Shown here: piece by piece, positions 28,940-38,388 of the stretch
How the letters are laid out: every line of letters begins with the position of its first letter
Position numbering within the stretch: the first letter of the stretch is position 1
Source: Cuneatibacter sp. NSJ-177
GTDB taxonomy: Bacteria > Bacillota > Clostridia > Lachnospirales > Lachnospiraceae
NCBI RefSeq assembly: GCF_022867805.1
Contig: NZ_JALIFO010000001.1
Span: 806,001 to 870,000 of the forward strand
DNA: 64,000 nt
Reading direction: 5' to 3'
Notes under the pieces: generated by a model
Told to the model about the DNA's origin: nothing
Databases searched by the model: none
Seen by the model: the letters and a program-made list of their open reading frames with translations, nothing else
Program-made: the position numbers and the translations under genes

Positions 28940-29215
28940 ATTTGCCTATGGCAAATCTTCGATGCCACTGCCGGGCAGGCCCCACGATTGCTCCGCAATC
29001 CTGGTAAATTCGCACGGCCCCCCTCTGCACTCCCCCCTCTTGGGCACGCTTCTGTGGGAGCTGGGGAAGATTGGCGCGGGAATTAATCTGTGGTTACCAT
29101 TCACAGCTGCAATCCCGAGTCAAAGGGCGCGAAACGATGCTTTTTTATTGTTTCTGTGCATCGCGCAGCGTGTTACTGTTCACGGAACCGTATTTTACGG
29201 GGCCGTAATAGTAAC
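28940..29215. repeat. Gene-free stretch with several small inverted repeats
   Basis: No convincing gene lies between the AhpF-like gene and eno (28925-29346). Short palindromes are clustered here: ATTTGCC/GGCAAAT (28940-28956), GATTGC/GCAATC (28986-29000), CGATGC/GCATCG (29135-29163), and GTTACT/AGTAAC (29172-29215) enclosing CCGTA/TACGG. None is followed by a T run. They could be a REP-like intergenic element. A possible open frame here has unlike codon use and was dismissed. Confidence 0.4.
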
Positions 29216-29343
29216 ATGAGATGAGAAATGTTCTATTGGGGATCCCTTGTGTATTGACGGGAGTTCTGATAGGATGGTTTGGGAAGGGATGATGGCGGTC
29301 GTGGAGAGGGAGTTTGGCTGGAATGGTTGAAAGGACGGTATGA

Positions 29344-30639
<1,296 letters not shown>

Positions 30640-30846
30640 AGGAATCGGAGATGGATTGGTTGTTAAAAACTGAGAGCCCTTCATTTAGACGTTCTTTTCC
30701 TTTGAATAGAGATATGCTGTTGAAAAGTGCAGGGAAAGTGGTACATTGTGATCAGATAAACGCGTTTATTGCTGAGACGTAACAAGATGATGTAGCACGC
30801 AGCGAATCATTTGCCGGGTGCGGACTAGAACAAGGAGGGAAAACAA

Positions 30847-31272
30847 ATGAAGCGGTATATGAGTCGGATTTGGGCGTTTAGACTTAGCCTGGTGTTACTT
30901 CTGGCAGGATCGGTTACAGTCCTGGCGTCCAGCGGTACAGCAGATCCGTCAAGGGATCCCGTACAGGCTGTTTCAAGTTTTTCGAATATGATGGAAGTTA
31001 CCTTGGCGGCTAAAACAAGGATGCAAACCTCTCCTTTTTTTGTGGAGAAAGGAAATACCATCACAGTATCCGTATCTGCGAGCCCATCCAATGCGGAAAT
31101 TCGTTACGGGATTCTTACACCGAGCGGGGAAGTTCGCTTTCTGACGGGAAGCGGTCAGATCTCTCATACGTTTGATGTGACGGAAAACGGGAGCTATCGT
31201 ATTTTTGTAGAAAACATGTCGATGTATTCAGTAGACATTACGTTGTTTTATATGGTAAACGAATCGAAGTAG
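30847..31272 (+). CDS. Small secreted protein, unknown function
   Basis: The 141-residue protein has an N-terminal signal peptide (basic MKRYMSR, hydrophobic core about 13-26, likely cleavage near VLASS). The rest is rich in beta-strand patterns (TFDVTENGSYRIFVENMS), resembling pre-peptidase-C-terminal-like beta sandwiches. It has an AAGGAGGG ribosome site 7 nt before ATG. A similar SY(R/T)xxV strand pattern recurs in the lipoprotein at 44412. No specific role is proposed. Confidence 0.72.
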   Translation: MKRYMSRIWAFRLSLVLLLAGSVTVLASSGTADPSRDPVQAVSSFSNMMEVTLAAKTRMQTSPFFVEKGNTITVSVSASPSNAEIRYGILTPSGEVRFLTGSGQISHTFDVTENGSYRIFVENMSMYSVDITLFYMVNESK

Positions 31273-31845
31273 ACGGGAAGGAAGACCGTTTTTCTGCTGG
31301 ATTCCCTGTCAATACAAAGAGGAAGAGAACAGAACAGGATTGATTTCGCTTTTATTTAGCAGGCATCCAAGAAAAGTCATCGCAGGATAGCGTTTAGGAA
31401 GAGATCTGGATCAGGCTGTTGCAAGAAGAATTTCTACGAAGGTAAGGTTCGCCTATCGTCGGCAAACTGTAGAAAAATCTTGCAGCAGCTTGATTTTTTT
31501 ATAGCTGCGAGCCGGGCGTATCGTTCTGAAAATATGTGGCGGCAGCCACAAAGCGAGAGGCCAAAGGCCTCAAGCCTCCCCCTCCGACAACGCTGCACAG
31601 CAGTTTGATTCCTCTTGCAGGTCACAGTGCCTCCTGCCGGGATCGCAATAAAAGATTCCAGTCTGAACCAGAGGACAGGAAAAGAAAACCCTTGTAAGAA
31701 AGAACAAAATGTACTAAAATAAAAAAGATTGCAGGCAAAAGTAGATCGGCATAGGGAGAAGCGGAGAAGCCATCGCTTCGCGGCAGGCATTGCGCGGAGC
31801 GTTCTGCAAAGAGATACTCTTTGTAATAGATTCAGGAGGAAGAAA
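31273..31845 (+). other. Long thrS leader/intergenic region without a recognised gene
   Basis: About 570 bases hold no supported gene. Small hairpins occur: GAGGCC-AAA-GGCCTC (31556-31570) and GCAGCT/AGCTGC around a T-rich loop near 31486-31510. The T-box consensus was looked for and is not present, so thrS is not controlled by a recognisable T-box here. A probable thrS promoter lies at 31692-31720, leaving a leader of about 120 nt. Confidence 0.5.
31692..31720 (+). promoter_or_regulatory. Probable thrS promoter
   Basis: TTGTAA (31692-31697) and TAAAAT (31715-31720) are separated by 17 nt, each one mismatch or two from consensus, and lie about 125 nt upstream of thrS. Confidence 0.45.
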
Positions 31846-33807
31846 ATGAAAATCACACTAAAAGATGGAAGCGTTAAGGAATACGCAGAGAGCAAATCCG
31901 TGATTGATATCGCCTTTGATATCAGCGAAGGACTGGCAAGAGCAGCGTGCGCCGGAGAGATCGACGGCAAAGTAGTGGATCTGCGGACTGTCATTGATCA
32001 GGACTGCGCATTGAACATCCTGACCGCAAAGGATCCGGAGGGCCTTCGGGTCGTGCGGCACACCTGTTCCCATGTCCTGGCGGAGGCAGTCAAAAGGCTG
32101 TACCCCAATGCCAAGCTGGCCATCGGCCCAGCGATTGACAATGGGTATTATTATGATTTCGAAGCTGAGCCCTTTTCCAGGGAAGATTTGGATGCGATTG
32201 AGAAAGAGATGAAGAAAATCATCAAAAAGGGGGCCAAACTGGAGCGCTTCACGCTTCCGAGAGAGGAAGCAATCCGCATGATGGAGGAGAATGGGGAACC
32301 CTACAAGGTAGAGCTGATCCGTGACCTTCCGGAGGATGCCGAGATCTCTTTTTACGACCAGGGGGACTTTGTGGATCTCTGCGCAGGCCCGCATCTGATG
32401 AACACAAAGGGGATCAAAGCGTTTAAGCTGACCTCCTCGTCGGGCGCTTATTGGAGAGGTGATTCCAATAAAGCCATGCTCCAGAGAATTTATGGCAGCG
32501 CCTTTGCCACCAAAGAGGAGCTGAACGAATATTTAGTGTATCTGGAGGATATCAAGAAGCGCGACCACAATAAGCTGGGCCGGGAGATGGAGCTTTTTAC
32601 CACCGTGGATGTGATCGGCCAGGGCCTTCCGCTTTTGATGCCCAAGGGCGCGAAGATCATTCAGACCCTCCAAAGATGGATCGAGGACGAGGAAGACAAC
32701 AACTGGGGCTATATCCGCACGAAGACCCCGCTGATGGCAAAGAGCGATCTCTATAAGATTTCCGGCCATTGGGATCACTACAAGGACGGCATGTTTGTAC
32801 TGGGGGATGAGGAAACGTCCAAGGAAGTATTTGCCCTCCGCCCGATGACCTGCCCGTTCCAGTATTACGTGTACAAAGCAAAACAAAGATCCTACCGCGA
32901 TCTGCCTCTGCGCTACAGCGAGACTTCCACCCTGTTCCGGAACGAAGATTCCGGCGAGATGCACGGCCTGACCCGCGTGCGCCAGTTTACGATCTCGGAG
33001 GGACATCTGATTGTCCGGCCGGATCAGATGGTGGAAGAGTTTAAAGGTTGCCTGGCCTTGGCGAAGCAGTGCCTGACTACGCTGGGACTCCAGGACGACG
33101 TGACCTATCACCTGTCCAAGTGGGATCCGGAGAACCGGGAAAAGTATATCGGGGATGCGGAAGTCTGGAATCAGACCGAGGAGCATATCCGGAGTATTCT
33201 TACCGAGCTGGAGGTTCCTTTTGTGGAGGACATCGGAGAAGCTGCCTTCTATGGTCCGAAAGTGGATATCAACGCCCGAAACGTATATGGGAAGGAAGAT
33301 ACCATGATTACGATCCAGTGGGACGCCCTGCTTGCCGAACAGTTTGATATGTATTATATCGATCCCAATGGGGAGAAGGTCCGTCCGTATATTATCCACA
33401 GAACCTCCATCGGCTGCTATGAGAGAACTTTGGCCTGGCTGATTGAGAAATATGCCGGGATGTTCCCGACCTGGCTGTGCCCGGAACAGGTGCGTATCCT
33501 TCCGATCTCTGACAAATATCTGGACTATGCCAAATCGGTGGAGAAAGAGTTAAAGAAAAACGGCGTTCTCTGCGCCGTGGATGAAAAATCGGAGAAGATC
33601 GGCTACAAGATCCGGGAGGCGAGACTCGCAAAGATTCCCTATATGCTGGTCGTTGGCGAGAAGGAAGAAGCCGAAGGGAAGGTGGCGGTGCGAAGCCGTT
33701 ATCTGGGAGACGAAGGCCAGAAAGATCTTTCGGAATTCATCGACGCGATCTGCAAGGAAATCCGGACAAAAGAGATCCGGAAGATTGAAGTACAGGAAGA
33801 AAAATAA
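31846..33807 (+). CDS. thrS: Threonyl-tRNA synthetase
   Basis: The 653-residue synthetase has the full domain order: TGS (1-62), editing/SAD domain (HTCSHVLAEAVKRLYP zinc-type HxxxH and DLCAGPHL), class II catalytic core (MTCPFQYYVYK; RYSETSTLFRNEDSGEMHGLTRVR, motif 2, given as RNEDSGEMHGLTRVR; IHRTSIGCYERTLAWLIE motif 3) and the C-terminal anticodon-binding domain. ATG 31846 follows AGGAGGA (31834-31840); the longer upstream frame has no initiation signals. A strong terminator follows the stop. Confidence 0.96.
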   Translation: MKITLKDGSVKEYAESKSVIDIAFDISEGLARAACAGEIDGKVVDLRTVIDQDCALNILTAKDPEGLRVVRHTCSHVLAEAVKRLYPNAKLAIGPAIDNGYYYDFEAEPFSREDLDAIEKEMKKIIKKGAKLERFTLPREEAIRMMEENGEPYKVELIRDLPEDAEISFYDQGDFVDLCAGPHLMNTKGIKAFKLTSSSGAYWRGDSNKAMLQRIYGSAFATKEELNEYLVYLEDIKKRDHNKLGREMELFTTVDVIGQGLPLLMPKGAKIIQTLQRWIEDEEDNNWGYIRTKTPLMAKSDLYKISGHWDHYKDGMFVLGDEETSKEVFALRPMTCPFQYYVYKAKQRSYRDLPLRYSETSTLFRNEDSGEMHGLTRVRQFTISEGHLIVRPDQMVEEFKGCLALAKQCLTTLGLQDDVTYHLSKWDPENREKYIGDAEVWNQTEEHIRSILTELEVPFVEDIGEAAFYGPKVDINARNVYGKEDTMITIQWDALLAEQFDMYYIDPNGEKVRPYIIHRTSIGCYERTLAWLIEKYAGMFPTWLCPEQVRILPISDKYLDYAKSVEKELKKNGVLCAVDEKSEKIGYKIREARLAKIPYMLVVGEKEEAEGKVAVRSRYLGDEGQKDLSEFIDAICKEIRTKEIRKIEVQEEK

Positions 33808-33819
33808 CGTACGGAATGG

Positions 33820-33858
33820 AAAAATAGCTGCCGCAGAAATCCTGCGGCAGCTATTTTT
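33820..33858 (+). terminator. Strong intrinsic terminator after thrS
   Basis: Perfect 17-bp arms, AAAAATAGCTGCCGCAG (33820-33836) and CTGCGGCAGCTATTTTT (33842-33858), enclose a 5-nt loop. The right arm provides the T tract. Confidence 0.93.
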
Positions 33859-33862
33859 CCTG

Positions 33863-33925
33863 GTGCGCCTTGCGGCGCACGTTTCTAACGGGTGAAAGTC
33901 CCGAATCCGCCCGGTAGCTTGCAAA
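33863..33925 (+). mobile_element. Relic resembling the 5' end of a group II intron
   Basis: GTGCGCC (33863) followed by TTGC and GGCGCAC, then a stretch with GGGTGAAAGTCCC (33890-33902), resembles the conserved 5' start and domain I region of bacterial group II introns (GUGYG start; GGGUGAAAGUCCCG element). No reverse transcriptase or 3' domain V/VI is found downstream; after about 33925 the sequence changes to AT-rich unrelated DNA. It is therefore a truncated relic at the border between housekeeping and accessory DNA. Confidence 0.58.
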
Positions 33926-33975
33926 GAAAAAGTCAATAGTTATTTTTAAAATAGAATATATTAATAGCAAGATGA

Positions 33976-34217
33976 GAGCAATGCGGGACAGGAAAGCAAT
34001 GGATCAAATTCTGGATATGGCTGTTGCCATTTCTTATTATGGCCATTACGCTGATTTTATTTAAGGCAGTATTTTTGTTGGGTTATGTGCCGACAGGGTC
34101 CATGGAACCGACGTTGAAAAAGACAGTTATATCGTTGGAACTCGGATTTTCTCCAAACTTGAAATAGGCGATATCATTATTTTCCATCATGACGGGAAGC
34201 TTCTGGTGAAGCGATGA
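33976..34217 (+). pseudogene. Signal peptidase I fragment (LepB-like), frameshifted and truncated
   Basis: The sequence reads WIKFWIWLLPFLIMA..., then the catalytic serine motif VPTGSMEPTLKK. A +1 shift near 34120 continues KDSYIVGTRIFSKLEIGDIIIF and then DGKLLVKR before a stop. The frame has no intact start, and the protein ends just at the catalytic-lysine motif (VKR), lacking the C-terminal half. It is clearly non-functional. Confidence 0.8.
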
Positions 34218-34292
34218 GCGTAAATTCCATTCGTTAAAGTATCGCTGCGGGGTAATACCTGTTTTTTCAGTCATACTTGATAGATAGTTGCT
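34218..34292 (-). pseudogene. Possible tail of an AraC-type regulator
   Basis: Just downstream of the DUF1062 stop on the minus strand, a 25-residue open stretch (YLSSMTEKTGITPQRYFNEW) resembles the end of AraC/XylS DNA-binding domains (F..KTG.TP..Y). It ends at the junction with the signal peptidase relic. The stretch is short, so the assignment is tentative. Confidence 0.3.
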
Positions 34293-34850
34293 TTATGACC
34301 GAAAAACAAGTGTGACCCCTCTTTTTAATTTGCATTTTTTTAAGTCTTGTTCTGGAATACTTTTTAAATTCCCGTTATCAATTAAGCGTAAATATTCAGC
34401 TTGTGATAAATGCAACTTTTCCCTTATTATTGCGGACACTTTTACTGGAAATAGGAATTTGCTTTCTATTTCAAGTTCCACATCTTCGCTGGGTAGAAAG
34501 ACTTCTCCAATAATTGAATATTGAGGGATATCGACTTCATCAACGCCGTTTCTGTAAAGAAAATCCATATCCATTGCATACTTTTCTACAAGTGAACGGC
34601 TATTATTTTGAAAGCCCTCTAATTGTAGCAAATTCAATGATTGGGGAGAAATATGGGAATATACTTTTGCGTTCCATGAAGTATCACAATTTAAGCAATT
34701 ATATATAAGCCAAATATCTAAAGATCTCCGTCTGGCATTGACGCGAAATTTTTCAAAGCAGGAAAATCTTGACTTTTTGCCACATTTTTTGCAGTGCTTT
34801 GATACTAGAGGCAAAGAAAGATATTGTATCTCCCATAAAATTTTTTTCAT
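34293..34850 (-). CDS. DUF1062 family protein
   Basis: The 185-residue protein starts with two zinc-ribbon-like Cys pairs (CKKCGK near residue 20; YNCLNCDTSW near 50) and the segment KFRVNARRRSLDIWLIY typical of DUF1062. The C-terminal half is predicted helical (SAIIREKLHLSQAEYLRLI) like a DNA-binding turn. No biochemical role is established. AGGTGTGAT precedes the ATG on the minus strand. It lies in the AT-rich accessory region. Confidence 0.82.
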   Translation of the reverse strand: MKKILWEIQYLSLPLVSKHCKKCGKKSRFSCFEKFRVNARRRSLDIWLIYNCLNCDTSWNAKVYSHISPQSLNLLQLEGFQNNSRSLVEKYAMDMDFLYRNGVDEVDIPQYSIIGEVFLPSEDVELEIESKFLFPVKVSAIIREKLHLSQAEYLRLIDNGNLKSIPEQDLKKCKLKRGVTLVFRS

Positions 34851-35000
34851 ATCACACCTCCATCTTTGTTTAGTTCATTAAAGAATGAGGTGGAATTTCA
34901 CAATTCCTTTTCATAATAGACCTCCTTTGCTTTGGTAGATAAATTGTATCATCCCATCATTTCAAACCCAACCTAATGTTCTTTTATGAAAAGAATATAA

Positions 35001-35042
35001 GAGAAAGGCTGATACGGTCCATAAACCATATCAGCCTTTCTC
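35001..35042 (-). terminator. Hairpin at the end of the CD3324-like gene
   Basis: Perfect 14-bp arms GAGAAAGGCTGATA (35001-35014) and TATCAGCCTTTCTC (35029-35042) enclose a 14-nt loop. The right arm overlaps the stop codon of the minus-strand gene. It can act as a terminator, although the T run on the minus strand is interrupted. Confidence 0.6.
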
Positions 35043-35317
35043 TAATCATTATTCCTTGACTGCCCAATAATCCGTTGAATACTTTTCAAAGATAGATAAT
35101 ATTTTTTTGCTAAAGTTTCCATATCTATCCCGGCAAGATAATCTGCATAAATATGTCTGTTTCTTTCTTGTAGTTCTTGACGGGTTGAGGTTGTTTCTCC
35201 CCAGCCCTTTTTGTTATTTTCTGCTCTGGGAATATAAAGAAATTCCCCGTCAACATACTCTTGAACTTTTAGCAGTAAATCTTGTGGCAGAACGTGTGTT
35301 GCTTTCTTATAGCTCAT
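35042..35317 (-). CDS. CD3324-family HTH protein
   Basis: The 91-residue protein begins MSYKKATHVLPQDLLLKVQEYVDGEFLYIP and ends with a helix-turn-helix-like segment (METLAKKYYLSLKSIQRII). This matches the small CD3324 family of Clostridia, probably DNA-binding. ATG 35317 has AGGAGCG upstream. The same frame is open for about 40 codons further 5' without a ribosome site and was not included. Confidence 0.78.
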   Translation of the reverse strand: MSYKKATHVLPQDLLLKVQEYVDGEFLYIPRAENNKKGWGETTSTRQELQERNRHIYADYLAGIDMETLAKKYYLSLKSIQRIIGQSRNND

Positions 35318-35722
35318 TTTTGCGCTCCTAAATAATTGTTGTACAGGAACAGCAAAGACCATCTGCAACACGTATTCAAATTTAATGGTTGCGATAGCCT
35401 TGCTTACGCACCAATAACGATAGGACTAAGCATACACACAAGTCTCCTTTCCATGGTATCATCTCATATTTTAATATAACATAGTAGATGGTAAAACCTC
35501 AAGTTTGTTTATTAAAAGAAAATGAGGAACGGCATTTACTATATCCTTTACAAAGAGGATAGTGAAAACACATTATTGCAATGCCGAAAACGTGATTCTA
35601 TATGAAAAATGATAAAATGGAGCTGGCAGGTGATAAAAGGATAAATAAAGGACAATTCGAGAAAAAATTTAGGATTGAATAAGGGATAATAAAAAATAAA
35701 ACAGCCAACCGGCGTGGCCGCT
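35318..35722. other. Intergenic stretch with nested inverted repeat
   Basis: No gene is supported. GGCATT (near 35533) and AATGCC (near 35581) enclose an inner pair ACTATATCC/GGATAGT, giving a nested hairpin. The remainder is AT-rich. It could be regulatory for the flanking minus-strand genes or a relic. Confidence 0.35.
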
Positions 35723-36046
35723 TTACTTCTTGCTGTTCAGTTCCTTCATAATGCCGAGGAGATAAGCCGTCGACTTGGGATCCAGTTTCTTTCCCTCTTC
35801 GATAAATTCCTACAGAGCCTCCGGATAAGGATTTCCTTCATCGAAGAATTCCTGCGGCGTTACGCCCAAATATTCGCAAATGAAGAAGAAGGATTGCATG
35901 GCCGGAAGGGACTTTTTGTTTTCGATGTTATTGATGTAATTGTTTGCCTGTCCCAATGACAATGACATGTCACGTGCAGATACACACTTTTGTAATCGTA
36001 GTTTTGCCAGCCGTTCCGGGACGAAATCTTCATACATTGCCTTCAC
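35723..36046 (-). pseudogene. XRE-family regulator with in-frame nonsense codon
   Basis: The frame starts MKAMYEDFVPERLAKLRLQKCVSARDMSLSLGQ with a clear helix-turn-helix and continues YLGVTPQEFFDEGNPYPEAL. A TAG at 35812-35810 interrupts it. Reading through gives EFIEEGKKLDPKSTAYLLGIM to a natural stop at 35725-35723, which is the usual C-terminus of this roughly 107-residue family. The 78-residue product keeps the DNA-binding domain, so partial function is possible. Confidence 0.8.
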
Positions 36047-36114
36047 CTATCATTCTCTAATAGATTACACCTCACACATATGCTTTATTCGCAAAGATAA
36101 AAGGGGTGTTTGCG

Positions 36115-36142
36115 TTGACCTGAAAAACAAATTTATTATAAT
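36115..36142 (+). promoter_or_regulatory. Promoter of the SLOG relic
   Basis: TTGACC (36115-36120), 16 nt, then a perfect TATAAT (36137-36142), just upstream of the SLOG-like gene. Confidence 0.65.
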
Positions 36143-36150
36143 TAGGTGAG

Positions 36151-36437
36151 ATGAAAAAATATAACTATCAAACGGGAGATACAATGAAAGGAAAGACATG
36201 TTGTATTACTGGGCATAGGGATATGCCTGATAAAGAGATTGGCAGCATAAAGAAAGCTCAGCATCAGGAAATAAAAAAAGCAGTGAAGGACGGCTTTCCT
36301 GTAATCCTGTCTGGTTTTGCAGATGGCGTGGATCAGTATTTTGCAGAGATCGTTTTAGAGTTGCAGAAAAAAATGGGGATTTGAAACTGATTGCAGTGCT
36401 TCCATACCGGGATCGACCTCCAGAAAGAATTGCGTGA
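36151..36437 (+). pseudogene. SLOG/DUF1273-like protein, frameshifted and truncated
   Basis: The sequence GKTCCITGHRDMP then GFPVILSGFADGVDQYFAEIV matches the N-terminal half of the SLOG (YpsA/DUF1273-like) nucleotide-binding family. The frame is lost in an A-run near 36368; the +1 frame continues LKLIAVLPYRDRPPERIA before a stop at 36437. The C-terminal third is missing. Start ATG 36151 or 36184 (after GGGAGATACA). Confidence 0.78.
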
Positions 36438-36623
36438 AATTCCGATAGGATTAAACTTGGACAAAAAAAGGATAAATCTTGGATATAGTCGTGTATAGTA
36501 AGAGTGGAGCTGTAGGCAAAACTATGATAGAATAAAACTTTTAAGGATTATTATATAAGCAAAACCCTAAGAGCGGGTTTACTGAATTATTAAAAGAGAT
36601 ACAAAGAAGAAGGAGAACTGGAT

Positions 36624-37055
36624 ATGCTTGATAAAATACCAAATATGGACGATATGACCGCTTTAATCGGACAGTCTTTATATGACGTGTGGCAAAAGCT
36701 ATGCGCTGCGATTGATGAAAAGTACGATATGGACTGCATTTGGAACAGCGGCGGCAAGGCATGGACCTACGAATATAAATACCGCAGAGGCGGAAAAACA
36801 CTCTGCGCCCTATACGCAAGGGAGAACTGTGTTGGCTTTATGGTAATACTGGGAAAGGATGAGCGGATGAAATTTGAAGCCGTCCGAAGTGAGTATTCGG
36901 AAAGCGTCCAGAAGGTCTACGATGACTCAAAAACCTATCACGATGGAAAATGGCTGATGTTTGAGCCGGTTGACACATCTTTGTTTGCAGATTTTATGCG
37001 GCTATTAGCCATTAAGAGAAGACCGAACAGGAGCTTGACATTTATAACAAACTGA
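36624..37055 (+). CDS. DUF3788 family protein
   Basis: The 143-residue cytosolic protein matches the DUF3788 pattern (IDEKYDMDCIWNSGGKAWTYEYKYRRGGKTLCALY, abbreviated at GGKAWTYEYKYRRGGKTL; KRRP near the end). Function is unknown; a stress or nutrient role has not been shown. The last eight codons overlap DNA derived from an acetyltransferase gene, so the natural C-terminus may have been replaced. GAAGGAGAACTGGAT precedes the ATG. Confidence 0.8.
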   Translation: MLDKIPNMDDMTALIGQSLYDVWQKLCAAIDEKYDMDCIWNSGGKAWTYEYKYRRGGKTLCALYARENCVGFMVILGKDERMKFEAVRSEYSESVQKVYDDSKTYHDGKWLMFEPVDTSLFADFMRLLAIKRRPNRSLTFITN

Positions 37056-37349
37056 CCTATAACCAGAAAGAAGAGAAGAAAGGGATTTTACATAAGCTGC
37101 TCGGTGGGATTGGAACAAACGTGTCGGTAGGGGGGCCATTCCTGTGTGATTATGGGTGTAATATTATTACCGGCAGCAATGTGTCGATCAATATGAACTG
37201 CTCTTTTATCGACTGCAATCAGATAAAAATCGGAAATAACGTCATGATTGCTTCCAATGTGCAGATTTATACGGCAACGCATGCCGTGGAACTGGCAGAA
37301 CGCCTGACACCAGACTGGACCCCGGAGAGCGGAAAGCACTATGAATGCT
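37022..37349 (+). pseudogene. Sugar O-acetyltransferase fragment (hexapeptide, Maa/LacA type)
   Basis: Bases 37022-37349 read TEQELDIYNKLTYNQ, PFLCDYGCNIITGSNVSIN, IGNNVMIASNVQIYTATH, then ERLTPDWTPESGKHYE. This is the middle of a maltose/galactoside acetyltransferase; the N-terminus and the rest of the left-handed beta helix are missing. It joins directly, in frame, to a HAD-phosphatase fragment. Confidence 0.82.
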
Positions 37350-37752
37350 CCGAACCCTATGAAGGCATCCCGGATTTGATTGCCGCTCTGCGGGCAAAAG
37401 GATTTATCCTTGCATTGATAACGGGAAAGGGCGAAAGAAGCTGCCGGATTACTTTGAATGAGTTTGGGATGGAACATGATTTTGATGAAATCCTGACGGG
37501 CAGCGAAAATGAAAATATTAAGGCGCAGTCATTGAGGCTGCTACTAAAGAAATATGATTTGCTTCCTGCACAATGTGTGTATATAGGGGATGCGGTTTCA
37601 GATGTGTCAGAGGCCGAAAAGCCGGGGTCATATGCTTGTCTGCTTTGTGGGGAACAACTGCAAAGGCAGAAGAATTGAAAAGCATCAATGCCGATTATAT
37701 ATTTGAAACGGTAGGAGAGTTAAAAGATTACTTGCTCTCTGTGCCAGAATAA
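37121..37752 (+). pseudogene. Chimeric frame: acetyltransferase middle joined to HAD phosphatase C-terminal half
   Basis: The open frame 37121-37678 contains the acetyltransferase piece to about residue 76 and then a HAD-IA C-terminal half: YEGIPDLIAALRAKGFILALITGK, LTGSENENIKAQSL, VYIGDAVSDVSEAEKPG. Near 37645 the frame breaks; the alternative frame continues ALWGTTAKAEELKSINADYIF to a stop at 37752. Motif I of the HAD enzyme (DxDGT) is lost. The chimera is almost surely non-functional. Confidence 0.8.
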
Positions 37753-37779
37753 AAAATCAAAATTACGGAGGTAAAGCGG

Positions 37780-37920
37780 TTGAATATTAAAGGTATCGGT
37801 TCCATATTTTGTCTCATTGCCGCGCTTTTAATGTGTGCAAGATATTTGACTGCTGCGATTTTTATGAGTGGCGGATTTTGGAAGTATGATTTAAGGAAGC
37901 CTGTGAGGATAAACCCCTAA
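37780..37920 (+). pseudogene. Short membrane protein, probably truncated
   Basis: TTG 37780 follows GGAGGT at a good distance. The 46-residue product has one hydrophobic helix (IFCLIAALLMCARYLTAAIFM) and then ends abruptly at KPVRINP. The abrupt end in an intergenic repeat region suggests a 3'-truncated gene for a two-or-more-helix membrane protein. The family is not recognised. Confidence 0.45.
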
Positions 37921-37932
37921 CTTTAGGCTTGA

Positions 37933-37995
37933 TCAGCCGGGCTGAGTTAGATTGATAAGAGAACTGACAAACTTGAAATTGTAGGGCTGATGAAT
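37933..37995. repeat. Intergenic spacer element, divergent copy
   Basis: A perfect palindrome TCAGCC-G-GGCTGA (37933-37945) is followed by GACAAACTTGAAATTGTAGGGCTG (37965 on; key shared part TTGTAGGGCTG). The same TTGTAGGGCTG string occurs in the spacer at 41582-41592. The reverse complement of 37964-37983 also resembles the spacer core ATAAATTCCAGTTTGTCAG with several mismatches. Confidence 0.45.
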
Positions 37996-38018
37996 CAGGA
38001 AAACAAGTATTTGAAGGA

Positions 38019-38037
38019 ATGATACGAATCGTATCAT
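38019..38037. promoter_or_regulatory. Operator-like palindrome upstream of the PAP2 fragment
   Basis: ATGATACGAATCGTATCAT has perfect 9-bp arms around one central base. Such compact palindromes are typical operators for dimeric repressors. It lies 94 bp before the PAP2 start; the XRE regulator now fused to PAP2 is a candidate binder (inference). Confidence 0.6.
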
Positions 38038-38130
38038 ACATGTGACAGAGAGATTCTGTTGTTATTTTACGTTTTTTGATAACGTTAAATTGTCGAAAAG
38101 ACAGATTAACTTTTGAAAGGACGTAGAATA

Positions 38131-38388
38131 ATGAAAAAGAACGGGAAAAAGAATTTATTATTTGGAGTGATACTCCTTGCAACATTTGTAATATGGACAG
38201 CTTTGATTCAGATTGTTGATGTGCAGCCTCTTGGGCAGAATGGAACCAATATTGGATTTGCAACATTCAACTGCTGGTTTCATCGTTTGACAGGTGTTCA
38301 TATGACGCTTTATACGATTACCGACTGGATGGGGCTTGTGCCAATTGTTGTATGTCTGATTTTTGCAGGAATTGGACTGGTTCAGTGA
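38131..38388 (+). pseudogene. PAP2-family phosphatase, N-terminal fragment
   Basis: From ATG 38131 the product has two membrane helices (LLFGVILLATFVIWTALIQI; WMGLVPIVVCLIFAGIGL) and the sequence VDVQPLGQNGTNIGFATFNCW, as at the start of PAP2-like membrane phosphatases. It stops after 85 residues with none of the PAP2 catalytic motifs (KxxxxxxRP, PSGH, SRxxxxxHxxxD). Its end is fused to the second or third codon of an XRE regulator gene. Confidence 0.75.

Noticed and set aside
28833-29219. 128-codon open frame at the end of the AhpF-like gene
   Set aside because: It overlaps the reductase gene, continues into palindrome-rich noncoding DNA and has no recognisable domain.
31273-31845. Possible T-box leader of thrS
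   Set aside because: The conserved AGGGTGG(N)ACCGCG sequence and a following terminator are absent.
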